From contig CAYNRE010000046.1 in the NCBI GenBank assembly GCA_964399535.1, positions 1 through 64,000 on the forward strand: 64,000 nucleotides of DNA, written 5' to 3'. Numbering within the stretch: the first letter of the stretch is position 1; each line of letters begins with the position of its first letter. Below the pieces are notes generated by a model. It saw nothing but the letters and a program-made list of their open reading frames with translations, was not told where the DNA came from and did no database searches. A program made the translations under genes and the position numbers. Positions 17,007 through 26,031 of this stretch are shown in pieces. The DNA is from CAYNRE01 sp964399535 (lineage in GTDB: Bacteria > Planctomycetota > Planctomycetia > Pirellulales > CAYNRE01).

Positions 17007-18653
17007 ATGACCACGAACGAATTCTTGACCGCCGCCAAGCCCGCCAGGCCAGCGAACCGTTGGGATTCGCTTATTGCGCGACTGCTGCTCCTGGGGGTTA
17101 GCACTGCGCTGGCCTCGGGCCTCGGCGCCCTGGCGTTTCGCCCGCTCCAGCACCTGTTGGCGCCCTACCACCGCCGGATCGATCGCTGGCTCAGGCAGGG
17201 GCTCGAGTGGCACGTTTCGCGCGAGGTTTTTCTGGCCGGCGGGGTCGAGCGCGACCCGATCCTGCAAACCCGTTACTTGCCGTATTCCCGCTACCGCGAG
17301 TATTTCTTGTCGAACGAGCGAGGCTACTTCTGCGAGGATTCCGAGCCGGTCACGCGATTGCTGCACACCTGGCACCTGACCACTTCCGAAGGCACTCGCG
17401 CGGCCTTGGACTCGGTTCGAGCCCAGAACGAAGACTGTTTGCGAATCATGGTCACCGCAATCCCGCCTGATGCCCACAATTACTCGGCCGGCCTGGTCAG
17501 TGCGCCGCAGCGGTTTGACCCCGGCAGCCGACTCGATGTGCGGGTGCGTGCTCGATCCGACCAGCCGGCCCGGATCGAACTCGTGGCCCAATTCGCCGAC
17601 CAGACCTCGGAATCCGGCGATTGGCGGATGCCGATCGAACTGAGCCCGTCGTGGCGCGATGTGCGCGGCGAATTTCGGTTTCCCGCGGTGACGAGTGCGA
17701 CCTCAGTCCGCATCTTCTGTAACCTGGCTGAACAAGTCGGCCAGATCGACCTGGCGCAATTGGCGGCCCGCGTGGTCGGCCCGGGCGAAGCACTTCCGCC
17801 GCGGCGCCTGAGCGACGGGGCGTTGCCCGGCGACGACTCGGAGTTAATCTTTCCGTATTACGTCTCGGGCGAGGTGAACGCTCAGGGCTTTCGCGACCAA
17901 GAGGTGGAAGTTGCCAAACCGCCAGGCGTGTTTCGTATCGCTTGCCTGGGCGACTCGTACACCTGGGGAACCGGCGTCAAGCAGCCCGATCGCTGGACCG
18001 AGGTGCTTCGCGGCGAACTGGGGGCCCGGGCGGCCGCCGGTAAGGGTCCCAAGTGTGAAGTGCTCAATTTCGGCATCGTGGGCTACGGCGCGCTGGACGA
18101 GCGCGTGCAGTACGAACAGGTCGTGCGCGCCTACGCGCCTGACCTAGTGGTGCTGATGATGTGCTGGAACGACAACGTTTCGCGGCGCGATGAGTTTGCG
18201 CTGATCGACCGAATGCAGCGCAAGGGAACCTATACCGACGCCACGGGTCGACGGAGCGCCGAGTTCGAAGATCGATTGGCCGAGCTGTTCGCGGCGCCCT
18301 TCGACGATTGCCGAAAGCAACTCGGCCAGCTTCAGGCTGCCTGTCGCCGCGACGGCGCGCCGCTGGTACTCGTGGTATTCGAGGTCGGATACGAGCCCGA
18401 ATGGGGCACACTGCAGGCCGCGCTGCGGGGCTGGTCCGGGCCGCTCTTGGTGTTGGGCGAGGCGCTCGAGCGAGCCGGTCTGAAGGGAAGCGCCGGCCAG
18501 ATCCATTCCCGAGATTCCCATCCCAATGAGCGAGCCCACCGGGTGGCCGGGGTCGAGTTGGATCGCTTCTTACGAGCTGAGCAACTGCTGCCGGCCACGT
18601 CACGTCCGGCGGACACATCCGACGACACGACAGAGGCAAGAGGTGGCCATTGA
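17007..18653 (+). CDS. membrane-anchored SGNH/GDSL hydrolase with beta-sandwich domain, copy 1
   Basis: Predicted cell-envelope esterase of 548 aa. One N-terminal transmembrane segment (about 24-48) anchors it. Residues about 155-255 look like a carbohydrate-binding-type beta-sandwich (FDPGSRLDVRVRARSDQP ... VRIFCNLAEQVGQIDL). The C-terminal part is an SGNH hydrolase: block I GDSYTWGTG with Ser317, block III CWNDN with Asn388, and block V DSHPN with Asp503 and His505 completing the triad. Its stop codon overlaps the start of the paralogous second gene by 4 bp. The substrate is unknown; removal or transfer of acyl groups on polysaccharide is the likely class. ATG 17007 is chosen because it directly precedes the anchor. 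Confidence 0.85.
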   Translation: MTTNEFLTAAKPARPANRWDSLIARLLLLGVSTALASGLGALAFRPLQHLLAPYHRRIDRWLRQGLEWHVSREVFLAGGVERDPILQTRYLPYSRYREYFLSNERGYFCEDSEPVTRLLHTWHLTTSEGTRAALDSVRAQNEDCLRIMVTAIPPDAHNYSAGLVSAPQRFDPGSRLDVRVRARSDQPARIELVAQFADQTSESGDWRMPIELSPSWRDVRGEFRFPAVTSATSVRIFCNLAEQVGQIDLAQLAARVVGPGEALPPRRLSDGALPGDDSELIFPYYVSGEVNAQGFRDQEVEVAKPPGVFRIACLGDSYTWGTGVKQPDRWTEVLRGELGARAAAGKGPKCEVLNFGIVGYGALDERVQYEQVVRAYAPDLVVLMMCWNDNVSRRDEFALIDRMQRKGTYTDATGRRSAEFEDRLAELFAAPFDDCRKQLGQLQAACRRDGAPLVLVVFEVGYEPEWGTLQAALRGWSGPLLVLGEALERAGLKGSAGQIHSRDSHPNERAHRVAGVELDRFLRAEQLLPATSRPADTSDDTTEARGGH

Positions 18654-20260
18654 GCGAAACCGTTCGCCCAACTCGCAGGGGCCGCGGCCCCGGATCGAAC
18701 CGCTGGGAGTCGCCGGCCGGTTACTTGATTACGCTGCTGCTGGCTGTCGGCGTGGCCGCCGCCGCGGCGAGCTACTTGTACCGGCCGATGCAGCGCTGGC
18801 TGTCGCCGGCAGGCGGTAAAATGAGGGCGTGGCTGCCGCAGGACAACGATCCGCGACACCCCAGGTCGGTGTTTCTCTTCGGCGGTCCTCATTCCGACCC
18901 CGCTGTCGAGATCCGCTATAGGCCGCACTCCCGCATGCGCGACTACTATCCGACCAATCCGCGGAAATACTTCGATGAAGAGCCAACATGGCTCGCCGGC
19001 ATGATTCAGAACTGGCGGTTGCACACCGAGGATGGAACCGAAGCAGGGCTCGAGGTCTGCCACTCGCGCGACGAACTTTGCCTTGCCGCGGACGTTACGA
19101 TACTGCCCGACGGTGCGCCAAGCTGGTCGGCGATTCTCTCTCTCGTGCCTCAACCCTTTGAGCCTGGAAGCCGAATCGACGTGCGGCTAAGGGCCCGGGC
19201 CGATCGGCCGCGATCGATCGAGATCGTCGTCAGCTTTCAGGGGGTTCCGCAGGAAAACACGCTGCGGGTTCCGATCGAACTGGGGAACGAATGGCAGGAA
19301 TTCCGACAGGATTACGAGTTTCCGCGCATCAGCCATCCGGCGACCGCGCGGGTGTACTGCAATCTGGCCGGGCACCTGGGACCTGTGTACTTCACTCAGC
19401 TCGAGGTCCGTGTGTTGCCGCCGGGTGTGTTGCCCGGTACGGCGGCCGCCGACTCGGTCCGCCCCGATGGCGTTGATCCGAACTATCTCTATTTCATCGA
19501 GTACGAGATGAACCTCGACGGTTTTCGCGAGCGCGAGTGCACGGTCGAGAAAGACCCGGGCGTCTTTCGTATTGCCTGTCTGGGAGACTCGTTCACCTAT
19601 GGCACCGGCGTTCGGGCGGGCGAACGATGGACCGAGAAGCTCGAAGCCCAGCTCAATTCGAGTTCAACACGGCCGGCCGGCGTGGATCGCTATGAGGTAC
19701 TCAATTTCGGCATTCCGGGATACGGCACACGCGAAGAACTCCGGCTTTACGAGGAAGTGGTGCGGTCCTACCAGGCTGATCTGGTGGTGCTGATGATGTG
19801 CTGGAACGACCACGTTCCGCTCAACGAGGAGTTTGCCCTGGCCGAGCGAATCCGAGAACAAGGGCAGGATCCGGGAATGGCTGGCGACCGTTCCAACGCT
19901 TACATAGAAGCTTTGACCGCGTTGTACCGGTCGACTTCGTTCGATGTCTGCCTGAAGGAACTACGGGGGCTGGATGCCGCGTGCCACCGCGATGGTGCGC
20001 GACTGGTAGTTGGCGTGTTCAACGTGAATGCACACCTGGATTGGGATCGCCTTATCGAGAACCTGAATGAACACTGGCGCGGGCCATGGCTGGAGTTGGG
20101 TCCGGCGCTCAAGCAGGCAGGGTTATTCGGCGATCCTGGCTTGGTTCACGCCTGCGATGGGCATCCCAACCAGGCGGCACATCAAGTAGCCGGCCGGGAA
20201 TTGGCCAAGTTCCTCGACTCGCGGGACCTGTTGCAGCCGGCGATTCGGAACGCCCGCTGA
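18650..20260 (+). CDS. membrane-anchored SGNH/GDSL hydrolase with beta-sandwich domain, copy 2
   Basis: Paralogue of the preceding protein over its full length (536 aa): N-terminal membrane segment (YLITLLLAVGVAAAAASYLY), a jelly-roll-like domain at about 150-260 (FEPGSRIDVRLRARADRP), then the SGNH domain with GDSFTYGTG (Ser314), VVLMMCWNDH and DGHPNQ. Translation starts at TTG 18650: the upstream AAGAGGTGG (18639-18647) is a good ribosome-binding site, and the TTG overlaps the previous TGA, so the two are translationally coupled. The numerous identical short blocks (FRIACLGDS; LVVLMMCWND; EVLNFGI) point to a tandem duplication followed by divergence. The pair probably acts on two related substrates or as a heteromer. 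Confidence 0.87.
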   Translation: MSETVRPTRRGRGPGSNRWESPAGYLITLLLAVGVAAAAASYLYRPMQRWLSPAGGKMRAWLPQDNDPRHPRSVFLFGGPHSDPAVEIRYRPHSRMRDYYPTNPRKYFDEEPTWLAGMIQNWRLHTEDGTEAGLEVCHSRDELCLAADVTILPDGAPSWSAILSLVPQPFEPGSRIDVRLRARADRPRSIEIVVSFQGVPQENTLRVPIELGNEWQEFRQDYEFPRISHPATARVYCNLAGHLGPVYFTQLEVRVLPPGVLPGTAAADSVRPDGVDPNYLYFIEYEMNLDGFRERECTVEKDPGVFRIACLGDSFTYGTGVRAGERWTEKLEAQLNSSSTRPAGVDRYEVLNFGIPGYGTREELRLYEEVVRSYQADLVVLMMCWNDHVPLNEEFALAERIREQGQDPGMAGDRSNAYIEALTALYRSTSFDVCLKELRGLDAACHRDGARLVVGVFNVNAHLDWDRLIENLNEHWRGPWLELGPALKQAGLFGDPGLVHACDGHPNQAAHQVAGRELAKFLDSRDLLQPAIRNAR

Positions 20261-20355
20261 CCGGTCGCGCGGCGTTTCCCAGGCGCGGCTAGCGCGCGGG
20301 GGCCCAACTGCCGATTGGCCCACCCCGCGGCACTCGGCTGGCTAACGCTGGCTGA

Positions 20356-22620
20356 TTAGCGCTCGGGGGCAGCAAGCCACTCGAGCGCGGCCGCGGTGGA
20401 GTCTCCCCCGGCTGAGTGCTGTACCAAAGCCGGCTGGCCGCCACGCGCCTGATAGGCGGCCCTGACCAGTTCGGGCAGGCTCGATCCCTCGCCCGCGACC
20501 CAGAGCGGCAGCGGAGCGGAAAGCGCCAGCAGGGCGGGCAAGTCGCCGTACTTCACCGCGCCGGGCAGAAAGTCGGGGTGGCTTAGCTTGTCGAGCCCCG
20601 CGAAGCGAAAGCCCCCGGTATCGATGGCGGCCCGCCGTACCCGGTCGCCCGCAAGCGCGCGGGCTGCCGCCACCCAGGGACCGGCCCCCGCGCTGCCCAA
20701 GAGATCGACGGATTTGAGGCCCGCCAGGGGATTCCCGGCATCGACCGCCGTGACCAGCGCAATCAGGGTCAACAGGTCGATCGTTCGCTGCGCGAATAGC
20801 GAATGGTTGTAACCAAAGGTGTATCCGGCGTACCCGTCGAGTTCTTTTTGAGCCGGATGGACCAGGGGCGCCTCGGCGGCGCTTTGATCGGCGGTGAGAA
20901 ACTCGCCCTGATACAACAAATCGGCGCCGACCACGGCCAGGCCTCGATCCAGGCACTTGCGCACCTCGGCACGCGGTTGTCCGTCGGCCTGGTAGAGCCC
21001 CGCCTTGCCCTGGGGATGGGCCCAGAGAATCGCTCTTTGAACCGGTGTAGACGGCAGCAAGAACGCCACGGGAAGCGCGGTCTGCTCCGCCTGCGAGCGC
21101 ACCAGGGCCAAAACCTGGCGGTAGCCGTCGTGCGTAGTCGACGCGGTCGTCTCGACCGACAGCGTCTCGGGCCCGGGAAGCTGGTGCCCGATCATGACTT
21201 CGAGTGCCCCACCGACAACACCGCGCCAGCGGTCGAAACTGGCCGAGTCGCGGGGCCTGAGCGCGTCCAATTGCTGGTCGCTGTCCGTCGTCAGCCAGCG
21301 GGCTAACTGGCGTTCATGCGGTTCGCCGCCGGGAGGGCGCGGGTGCTGGTCGTTCCACACGCTCAGCTCTTCGCGCGAGAGCGGCTCGTAATCCTCTTCG
21401 ACAATCGGTTCTTCCTGGCCCAGAGCCAGGTGCTGGTTCAGAAACGCGTACATCATGGCCCGGCTTACATAGTTGTAGTTGTGGCCGAATTGCAGCAGGG
21501 CTTTGGCCCAAACCTTGTCGGGCGCGCCCAGCAGCCGGTACAGCGCCTGGAGCTCGGGGTAGCCCTTGGTCATGATCTCGTGCGTCCAATCGTTGGCGCC
21601 GCTCAAGCCCAGCGGCTTGGGAGCCATTAGCGCGGCCAGCTCGATGTTGCCGGTATCGACCCGCAGGTAGCTGGCGTTTTCGCACGTACAGCCCCCTTGC
21701 ATGGCGGTTGAAACCATCACGGCTGGAAAGGCCGCGGCGGGGCGCGAATCGATGGCCGTGAGCAGAAAGGTTTGCGTACCGCCGCCGCTGGCCCCCGTGA
21801 CACCGATGCGAGCCGAGTCGACTTCGGGCAGCGAGGTGAGGAAGTCCAGCGCCCGAACCGAGTTCCAGGTCTGCAGCCCCATCATGGTTTGCAGCCGCAA
21901 TTCGGCTTGAGGGCTGAAAAAGCCCCAGTCGGTCGGCGTATTCATCTTCTCGCGCACTCCGGCGCGATGGGCCAGTTGATGGCTATCGGCATAGCCTTCC
22001 ATGTCGTAGTGGAACACGACGCAGCCCATCCGGGCCAACTGCACGCAGCGCGATTGAATGACATGCCGGCCGCCGCGCTCGAATCGTTCTTCGCCGGCCA
22101 CGATCAGGCGGCGGATTTCGCGTGGGCCGTGGTCTTGAAAACGGCCGCTGTCCCAGTGCCCGTGCGGGCAGAGCACCGCCGGCAGCGGGCCGGTGCGCCC
22201 CAGCGGGCGATACAGGTTGCCCGACACGTAGTGCCCCGGCAGGCTCTGGAAGTACACCTTTTCGACCGTGTAGCCGGGGCGGTCGACCCGGCCGTGAACC
22301 ACGGCTTCCAGCGGTGTGCGAGTGGGTTCGGGCCACAGGCCCTGGGACACACGCACCTGGCGCCGCAGCCGCTCGGCGCGAGTCTGCCAGGCTTCGGCCG
22401 TGGGGGGAACCAGGAAGGGAAAGTAACCGTCGAGCGTTTTCAGCGGCCCTAGCCGGCTATCCGGGGGCAGCCCTTGGGCCAGCACCCGGGGTGGGGCCGC
22501 GCCAAGCCGCGCGGCGGGGCCGGCGCCGCTGGCCAAGAGCAACAGGGCCAGGCTCGCCAGCCTGCACCAGATTCTGAAATGCCGGTCGGAGGTGCTGCCG
22601 ATTCCGCGACGCTCGATCAC
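20356..22620 (-). CDS. acetyl-xylan-esterase-like alpha/beta hydrolase, exported
   Basis: Predicted secreted serine esterase of 754 aa. A signal peptide (LASLALLLLASGAG) precedes a two-part protein. The N-terminal hydrolase domain shows VLCPHGHWDSG (oxyanion loop), GVTGASGGGTQ with nucleophile Ser278, LGLSGANDWTHE (acid Asp) and LQFGHNYN (catalytic His), the arrangement of acetyl xylan esterase/dienelactone-hydrolase-like planctomycete enzymes. The C-terminal 250 residues look like a second, non-catalytic hydrolase-like domain (LLGSAGAGPWVAAARAL). GTG 22620 is preferred because GGGGGGAA precedes it; the frame is open to GTG 22689. It is the last gene of the likely sugar-catabolic operon on this strand. 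Confidence 0.8.
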   Translation of the reverse strand: MIERRGIGSTSDRHFRIWCRLASLALLLLASGAGPAARLGAAPPRVLAQGLPPDSRLGPLKTLDGYFPFLVPPTAEAWQTRAERLRRQVRVSQGLWPEPTRTPLEAVVHGRVDRPGYTVEKVYFQSLPGHYVSGNLYRPLGRTGPLPAVLCPHGHWDSGRFQDHGPREIRRLIVAGEERFERGGRHVIQSRCVQLARMGCVVFHYDMEGYADSHQLAHRAGVREKMNTPTDWGFFSPQAELRLQTMMGLQTWNSVRALDFLTSLPEVDSARIGVTGASGGGTQTFLLTAIDSRPAAAFPAVMVSTAMQGGCTCENASYLRVDTGNIELAALMAPKPLGLSGANDWTHEIMTKGYPELQALYRLLGAPDKVWAKALLQFGHNYNYVSRAMMYAFLNQHLALGQEEPIVEEDYEPLSREELSVWNDQHPRPPGGEPHERQLARWLTTDSDQQLDALRPRDSASFDRWRGVVGGALEVMIGHQLPGPETLSVETTASTTHDGYRQVLALVRSQAEQTALPVAFLLPSTPVQRAILWAHPQGKAGLYQADGQPRAEVRKCLDRGLAVVGADLLYQGEFLTADQSAAEAPLVHPAQKELDGYAGYTFGYNHSLFAQRTIDLLTLIALVTAVDAGNPLAGLKSVDLLGSAGAGPWVAAARALAGDRVRRAAIDTGGFRFAGLDKLSHPDFLPGAVKYGDLPALLALSAPLPLWVAGEGSSLPELVRAAYQARGGQPALVQHSAGGDSTAAALEWLAAPER

Positions 22621-22793
22621 CGTAGTTCCCCCCGCGAAGTTGCCTGGGGCGGTGGGGCCGAGGAGCACGCAAGCTGCCTCGGGCCGCACCGCTCGAGGGC
22701 TAGTTTAGGCGCCGATCGCGCGGGAAGCTACCGAACCGGTTTGGCCAAGGCGGCGCGCCCCGGCTGGCCGGCTGGCTTCCGAGCTGGAAAAGC

Positions 22794-23354
22794 TCAGCGC
22801 TGGCGGGCCGCTTCCAAGAGCTTGATCCAGGGGCCCACGTAGCGGCCGTTGTCGTGAAAGGTGCGGCCGCTCACCAGGTTGCCGTCGATCACACAGGGCT
22901 CGTCCACAAAGATGCCGCCACAAACCTCCAGATCGAACCGGCACTTGGCCACCGTGGCCATGCGGCGGCCCCGCACGCAATCGGCGTAGGCCGGAATCTC
23001 GACCCCGTGACAAACGCTGGCCACGGGTTTATGGGCCTCGAAGAAATGCCGGGTGATGCGCACCAGGTCGGCATCGTAGCGAAGGTATTCAGGGGCCCGG
23101 CCGCCGGAAAAAAGAATGCCGGCATACTGCTCGGGGCGAATGTCGCGAAAGGCGACTTCAGCCTGAATCGAGTAGCCCTCCCACTCTTTGGTAATGGTCC
23201 AGCCTGGTTTCACCTCGTGCAGCACCATTTGATAGAGCCTTCGCTCGGGGCCCGCCACCACGGGGCGAAAGCCGGCCTCCTCCAGGCGATAGTACGGATA
23301 CATGGTGTCGAGCGTTTCCGTGGCGTCGCCCACGACGATCAGCACTTGGTCCAT
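22794..23354 (-). CDS. DJ-1/PfpI family protein
   Basis: 186-aa protein of the class-I glutamine-amidotransferase-like DJ-1/ThiJ/PfpI family (glyoxalases, deglycases, small-molecule hydratases, chaperones). The nucleophile-elbow cysteine is Cys115 in SVCHGVE, with His116 beside it; the GGRAPEYLRYD segment supplies the usual acidic and structural residues. No signal peptide, so cytoplasmic, unlike the exported proteins around it. It begins 30 nt after the isomerase-like gene and ends 173 nt before the esterase start. In a sugar-catabolic operon a role in detoxifying a reactive carbonyl is possible but only inferred. Confidence 0.88.
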   Translation of the reverse strand: MDQVLIVVGDATETLDTMYPYYRLEEAGFRPVVAGPERRLYQMVLHEVKPGWTITKEWEGYSIQAEVAFRDIRPEQYAGILFSGGRAPEYLRYDADLVRITRHFFEAHKPVASVCHGVEIPAYADCVRGRRMATVAKCRFDLEVCGGIFVDEPCVIDGNLVSGRTFHDNGRYVGPWIKLLEAARQR

Positions 23355-23384
23355 CGAGGAGCCTCGTCGATCTTGGGTTCGAGT

Positions 23385-24371
23385 TCAGGGTGCGGCCCGG
23401 TAGCAATTTTCCAGATACTGGCGGGCGCGGTTCACTTCGGCGGTGATCTGGTCGGCCGAGTCTAGAATGGGAACGCCCCGCGGAACCGGATGCATGAAGA
23501 TTTCGACGGGGCCAGCATAGGAGACATCGCGGAGCGCTTGCATCAAGGGGCCGAAATCGAGCGGACCCCGCCCGGGCATCTGCATCAATTCCTCTTGCTT
23601 CGGCCGCGCTTCGTGGAAACCGAGCCCGCGCTGCTGAGCGTAGAACAGCCCGATGGCGGGCCCCACGTCGCGAATGAGCCGGGCAAGCAGTTCGGCATCT
23701 TGGGGCAAATGATGCGGCGCGAAGGCCAGTTTCAGGCCGGGAAACGTCAGTCGATCGACAAACCGGCGAATGCCTTCCTCGGATTCGAGCAGGTCGTTGC
23801 CGTGGTTTTCGATGGCCACGATGCAGCCGGCGGCCAGCGCCTGCTGGGCCACGGGCTTGAGGCGCTCGACGAAGTCGGCCACGGCCCGATCGAGCTCCGG
23901 GCCCCGCAGGCCCTTCCCCGTGCCGGCCCCGGTAACCAGCACCACGTCGCGTGCGCCGAGCTGGCGAACCAACTCCAACTCCGAAGCGAGTCGAAAGGGC
24001 CCCAACCGGTAGCAGGCGATTCCCCCCAGCCGCACCCCCTCCTGCTCGAGCAGGGTCGCGAAAGCCGGCGGGCCCATCTGATCGACCTGTTCGCGCTGGT
24101 TGCCGTGTACCTTGGGCCAAAGATCGATCGCGGTCGCCCCCGCTTGCTTCACCTGGGCAGCGACGACCTCGAGCGGCATTTCGCCATACAGGGCCGAAGC
24201 CAGGAGATAATTGAGCGCAGTGGCCCCCGCCTTTTCGGGTTCGCGAGACCAACTCAGGCGCGGCGTCAGGCTAAGGGCCGCGGCGGCGCGCAGCCAAGCG
24301 CGGCGGTCCAGTGCGGAGCCAGGCCAGGGGCTGCGGCGAGGACACCCGGAACTCGAAGCGGTTGCCGACAT
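23385..24371 (-). CDS. sugar phosphate isomerase/epimerase-like TIM barrel, exported
   Basis: 328-aa xylose-isomerase-like TIM-barrel protein (AP endonuclease 2 superfamily). The N-terminus (DRRAWLRAAAALSLTP) is a twin-arginine-like signal, so the enzyme probably works outside the cytoplasm. Seen: YLLASALYGEMPLEVVAAQVKQAGATAIDLW, then VAIENHGNDLL with the metal-binding Glu, LAFAPHHLP, and PVEIFMHP near the last strand. ATG 24371 is chosen because GGAG lies 10-14 nt upstream and it begins 14 nt after the stop of the oxidoreductase gene. This pairing (Gfo/Idh/MocA plus TIM-barrel isomerase) is typical of pathways that oxidise and epimerise or cleave sugars such as 3-keto-glycosides. Confidence 0.85.
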   Translation of the reverse strand: MSATASSSGCPRRSPWPGSALDRRAWLRAAAALSLTPRLSWSREPEKAGATALNYLLASALYGEMPLEVVAAQVKQAGATAIDLWPKVHGNQREQVDQMGPPAFATLLEQEGVRLGGIACYRLGPFRLASELELVRQLGARDVVLVTGAGTGKGLRGPELDRAVADFVERLKPVAQQALAAGCIVAIENHGNDLLESEEGIRRFVDRLTFPGLKLAFAPHHLPQDAELLARLIRDVGPAIGLFYAQQRGLGFHEARPKQEELMQMPGRGPLDFGPLMQALRDVSYAGPVEIFMHPVPRGVPILDSADQITAEVNRARQYLENCYRAAP

Positions 24372-24385
24372 GCCCTGATCTCCGG

Positions 24386-25717
24386 TCAGCTCTGAATCTC
24401 GAACCCGCGGCGCTGCTCGCGGGCCAGCAAGCTCGCGGCCTCGGAGTCGCCCACGATCGACTCCTGATCGGGATCCCAGGTGAGGGGTTTGCCCAGCCGC
24501 ATGGCGATATTGGCCAGGTGGCAAACCGTGGCGCTGCGGTGCTGGCTCTCCACGTCGGAGATGGGCGTTTCTCGGTTGCGCACGCAGTCGAAGAAATTGT
24601 GCATGTGGTTTTCGATGGATTCCAGCTTGCCCACCTTGGGGGCGAAGGCCAGGTCGTGGGGGTAAAGCTGGTACTGGCCGCGCTCGAGCCTGGTTTCTTC
24701 CAGCAGCCCCGGGGGATCGCTGACGATGCTGCCGCGAGTAACCTGGAGCGATCCGGCCGCACCCTCGAAGCGAACGCCAATCGCGCCCTCGCAGCGAATC
24801 TGCAGTTCGACACCGTTGGCATAGCGTGCCTGGGCCGAAAACCAGGTGGGCGTATTGTACCCGTTGCCGATCTCGGGGAAGGTGCCGCGCCCCTCGATGG
24901 AAACCGGCCCCGAGTGTTCTGCGCCAAGGCCCCACTGGGCAATGTCGATATGGTGAGCACCCCAGTCGGTCATCTTGCCGCCGGAATACTCGTACCACCA
25001 GCGAAACGTGTAATGGCACCGCTCTTCACAGTAGGGCACCAAGGGGGCCTGGCCGAGCCAGAGATCCCAGTTGATGTGCTTGGGGCAGGGTACGTTTTCG
25101 AAAGGCCCGCCGCCGGGATTGGGGTCGATGGTTACCACCACGCGCCGCAGCGCGCCAAGGGTGCCCGCGCGAACCAGCTCACAGGCGTGGCGAAAACGCA
25201 CGTCGCTGCGCTGCCAGGTGCCGACTTGCACCACCCGGCCGGTTTCCCGCACCACCTTCCTTAAGTGCTTCCCCTCGTCGATCGTGAGCGTGAGCGGTTT
25301 TTCGACGTAAATGTCTTTCCCAGCCCGGCAGGCATCAATGACCATTTTCGTGTGCCAATGATCGGGGGTGCCGATCATTACCAGGTCGACGTCTGGGCGG
25401 TCGAGCAGCTTGCGGTAATCTTCGCTCAGGGCCGCCTTGCCGCCAAAGGCAGACCGGGCGGTTTCGCGAATGTGCTGGTCCACGTCGCAGACAGCCACGA
25501 GGTCGGCGTAGGGCAGGGCCTTTTCGGTAATCACCGAGCCCTGGTAACGCAGCCCGATGGCCCCCATTCCAGGGCGATCGTTCAGCGAGCTGAGGGCGGC
25601 GCGGGCCGGCGAGGGAAACGACCAGTAGCCGGCCGCGGCCGTTGCTGCCGCCGTCGTCGCCGAGGCCAGCAGTCGGCGGCGACTGAACCCCTGTGGCAAT
25701 GGGCTCGAGGTCTTCAC
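24386..25717 (-). CDS. Gfo/Idh/MocA family oxidoreductase with Tat signal
   Basis: 443-aa NAD(P)-dependent sugar dehydrogenase family protein. A twin-arginine signal (FSRRRLLASATTAAATAAAGYWS) predicts export with bound cofactor. Seen: the Rossmann start GMGAIGLRYQG, LVAVCDVD, TPDHWH, the YVEKPLTLT motif with the catalytic Lys, and GAHHIDIAQWGLG in the C-terminal domain. GTG 25717 is the start: AAAGGAG lies at 25725-25731, 7 nt upstream, and the signal begins right after it; the longer open frame to 26086 is non-coding in appearance. First gene of the four-gene minus-strand cluster. Confidence 0.92.
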   Translation of the reverse strand: MKTSSPLPQGFSRRRLLASATTAAATAAAGYWSFPSPARAALSSLNDRPGMGAIGLRYQGSVITEKALPYADLVAVCDVDQHIRETARSAFGGKAALSEDYRKLLDRPDVDLVMIGTPDHWHTKMVIDACRAGKDIYVEKPLTLTIDEGKHLRKVVRETGRVVQVGTWQRSDVRFRHACELVRAGTLGALRRVVVTIDPNPGGGPFENVPCPKHINWDLWLGQAPLVPYCEERCHYTFRWWYEYSGGKMTDWGAHHIDIAQWGLGAEHSGPVSIEGRGTFPEIGNGYNTPTWFSAQARYANGVELQIRCEGAIGVRFEGAAGSLQVTRGSIVSDPPGLLEETRLERGQYQLYPHDLAFAPKVGKLESIENHMHNFFDCVRNRETPISDVESQHRSATVCHLANIAMRLGKPLTWDPDQESIVGDSEAASLLAREQRRGFEIQS

Positions 25718-25821
25718 GGTGCCGCTCCTTTCACTCGGGTCGATCGGTCCGGGACAGCCCCAACAGTTTGACCCATCGGTTAGCGGCTGGCGAGCCGCTT
25801 TTGGCCGAGCGGCGGCTCGTA

Positions 25822-25876
25822 CCCCCCCCCCCCGAGGCGCGGATTTTCTCGAGGCGCCTTCGCGCCAGAGAAAATC
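25822..25876. other. 12-C tract and long hairpin in intergenic region
   Basis: The 314-nt gap 25718-26031 lies between the 3' end of the giant protein gene and the oxidoreductase start, both minus strand. It holds 12 consecutive C at 25822-25833 and a two-part hairpin: GATTTTCTC (25842-25850) with GAGAAAATC (25868-25876), enclosing GGCGC (25853-25857) with GCGCC (25862-25866) and a 4-nt loop. There is no U-tract after the stem in the minus direction, so it is not a textbook terminator; it may protect a 3' end or regulate the operon. Confidence 0.5.
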
Positions 25877-26031
25877 GCTCACGGGCGCTGGCCCTGGTTT
25901 CAGGTACCGTAGCAAACCGATACCTGCTGCGGCGTGGCCGCGCGAGTAACTTTCGGCGAAGCGTGGAAGGGGCGACTGGCCGCACCGGGCCAGAAGCGGC
26001 GAACCGGTCTCGCGGCGCGAGTTCTGGTGCG

